The position numbers and the translations under genes were made by a program. Positions 56,101-57,127 of a stretch of 57,127 nucleotides of DNA are shown here, in pieces. Source of the DNA: Gnetum montanum (lineage: Eukaryota; Streptophyta; Gnetopsida; Gnetales; Gnetaceae); assembly GCA_015680685.1 (NCBI GenBank), contig MNCI01010461.1, positions 107,860 through 164,986 of the forward strand, in the 5' to 3' direction. The notes under the pieces are model-generated. The model was not told where the DNA came from, ran no database searches, and saw only the letters and a program-made list of their open reading frames with translations. The stretch's first letter is position 1. Each line of letters opens with the position of its first letter.

Positions 56101-57127
56101 ACTGAGTCATATAGGCAATACATCCAGCACTTTTGAGTGCATACAACCGAATTGAGAATACCACAAGGATACATTTCACACACCCAAGGATCAGATTACA
56201 TTCATATATGGGAACATACATGGTATATGGAATGCTACCCAAGCCTAAAAGACTATAGGACAACTACCCAAACCCTTCCTAGGCTGGAAGATTTAGGCCA
56301 CCAAGAGCATACCAAGAAAGAACCATGCTGTTTTGAGAAAAACCTATCTCTGTCACAGAGCATAAATGATCATCTGTCATTGCAGCACTATCTCAAAAGA
56401 TACATGATCTACTGTCACACTGAACTGACTGCACGGGTAACCTCGAACGAAAAAGATTAAGACACAAACGCAACGATTGAAGAAGGAAACACACCAACTG
56501 AGTATCCACCATCCTGCCATAGTGTGACCTCATTGCATTGGCCACTTCTGGGCCATCAGTATCCGGCATGGCCAAGGATACCATTTCATGCCATCTGCTA
56601 GCCCAATATCTGTAGGGTCTAGGACAGATCACCGTCCTCTGTTAGTGCTTCCCCAGCACTGAGAGGCAAACCAATCATGATGTACCTGCTGATGCATCAC
56701 AGCCAAGGTACTGATAAATCCACAACCCAATGTTGGGATTCTGAGACCAAATAATCAGTTCATGAAGGTCTCAGGAGCACATATCTTCCCCATAGACATA
56801 GTGCTCACAGAATCAACTGAGGTCACCACTGGCTACATCTTTATACTTGTGCTACCTGCAAACACTGAGACACAAGCTCAGAAACATAGGAGTTAGCAGG
56901 AACATGATTAGCACATCAGCCTCATTCACAACCATCAAGCATGATCATATAACAAAGAGATAGCACTCTTGCACAACAGAAAATTCAAGACCTCAACAAC
57001 ATGTATAGAGATCAATCATGCAAAACATTGCTGAAGGAATCCAATTCCCACTCGAACAGATGATTTCATCATGAGACACACCAAGAGAGAGATAGCACAC
57101 TCTCAAAATTTCAATATTCATACATAA
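53175..57127. other. Interior of the right-hand element, no genes recognised
   Basis: Several open stretches (for example 53842-54315 plus, 53286-53639 minus) have no recognisable motifs and are not supported as genes. Confidence 0.55.

Larger units (their letters stand above)
52654..57127 (-). mobile_element. LTR retroelement with non-coding interior, 3' end and part of body
   Basis: An LTR (52654-53174) is followed by a minus-strand polypurine-like TGTGGGGGAGGAT (about 53174-53186), which puts the interior to the right on the minus strand. It runs off the window. About 4 kb of interior shows no gag or pol blocks in any frame, and is richer in G+C and CA-rich compared with the rest of the window. 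It fits a large non-coding LTR derivative (LARD-like) or a very decayed element. Confidence 0.6.

Noticed and set aside
1-57127. tRNA, rRNA or other structural RNA genes
   Set aside because: None recognised; tRNA-related sequences are only the retroelement primer-binding sites.

Overview
This is nuclear plant DNA, AT-rich and dominated by old LTR retrotransposons. It holds one apparently intact gene, a leucine-rich-repeat receptor kinase. The receptor has the one-intron layout and non-RD kinase of plant LRR-RLK subfamily XII (the FLS2/EFR/XA21 group), which places the DNA in a land plant. The large, slowly decaying retroelements and the style of the NLR fragments make me lean towards a gymnosperm, but that is weak inference.

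Layout. 1-4,821: 5' half of a minus-strand Ty3/gypsy element of Athila/Tat type (element 1), cut by the window edge. 4,822-13,295: copy A of a duplicated immune-receptor segment, with an NLR pseudogene (6,318-8,611) downstream of the intact receptor kinase RLK1 (9,573-12,989), both on the minus strand. 13,296-15,492: RLK1 upstream region, then AT-rich DNA with a plus-strand chromovirus-like integrase remnant. 15,493-24,326: a complete but decayed minus-strand LTR element (element 2) with a perfect 5-bp target duplication (GACAT). It has gag and a ~2.8-kb coiled-coil ORF of unknown role, and no visible pol. 24,332-26,272: unresolved AT-rich DNA. 26,273-29,050: a plus-strand gag-bearing fragment (element 5). 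30,660-34,039: a minus-strand LTR-gag fragment (element 3) with a rearranged, partly inverted LTR end. 34,351-52,653: copy B of the receptor segment (NLR pseudogene plus broken RLK2), split at 36,826-46,712 by element 4, a near-complete gag-pol element with target duplication AAGCT. 52,654-57,127: a 521-bp LTR followed by non-coding DNA visibly richer in G+C, probably a large non-coding LTR element running off the window.

History. Copies A and B supply each other's empty sites: element 4's target AAGCT is present once in copy A (7,084-7,088), and element 1's target ATTAT is present once in copy B (34,351-34,355). Both insertions therefore followed the duplication. Copy B's homology to copy A stops exactly at the LTR at 52,654, so that element also cut RLK2 from its upstream DNA. 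Each of the two single n characters (5,440 and 50,882) stands where 230-240 bp present in the other copy are missing, so they look like assembly gaps.

Most notable observations: (i) amino-acid differences between the two receptors cluster on the exposed face of the first ~15 LRRs; (ii) each LTR family carries its own short repeat array next to its U3 end, directly upstream of a shared CCTATAAATA box in the minus-strand families; (iii) element 2 is a gag-plus-coiled-coil element without pol whose LTR ends and PBS resemble those of the pol-bearing elements 1 and 4.
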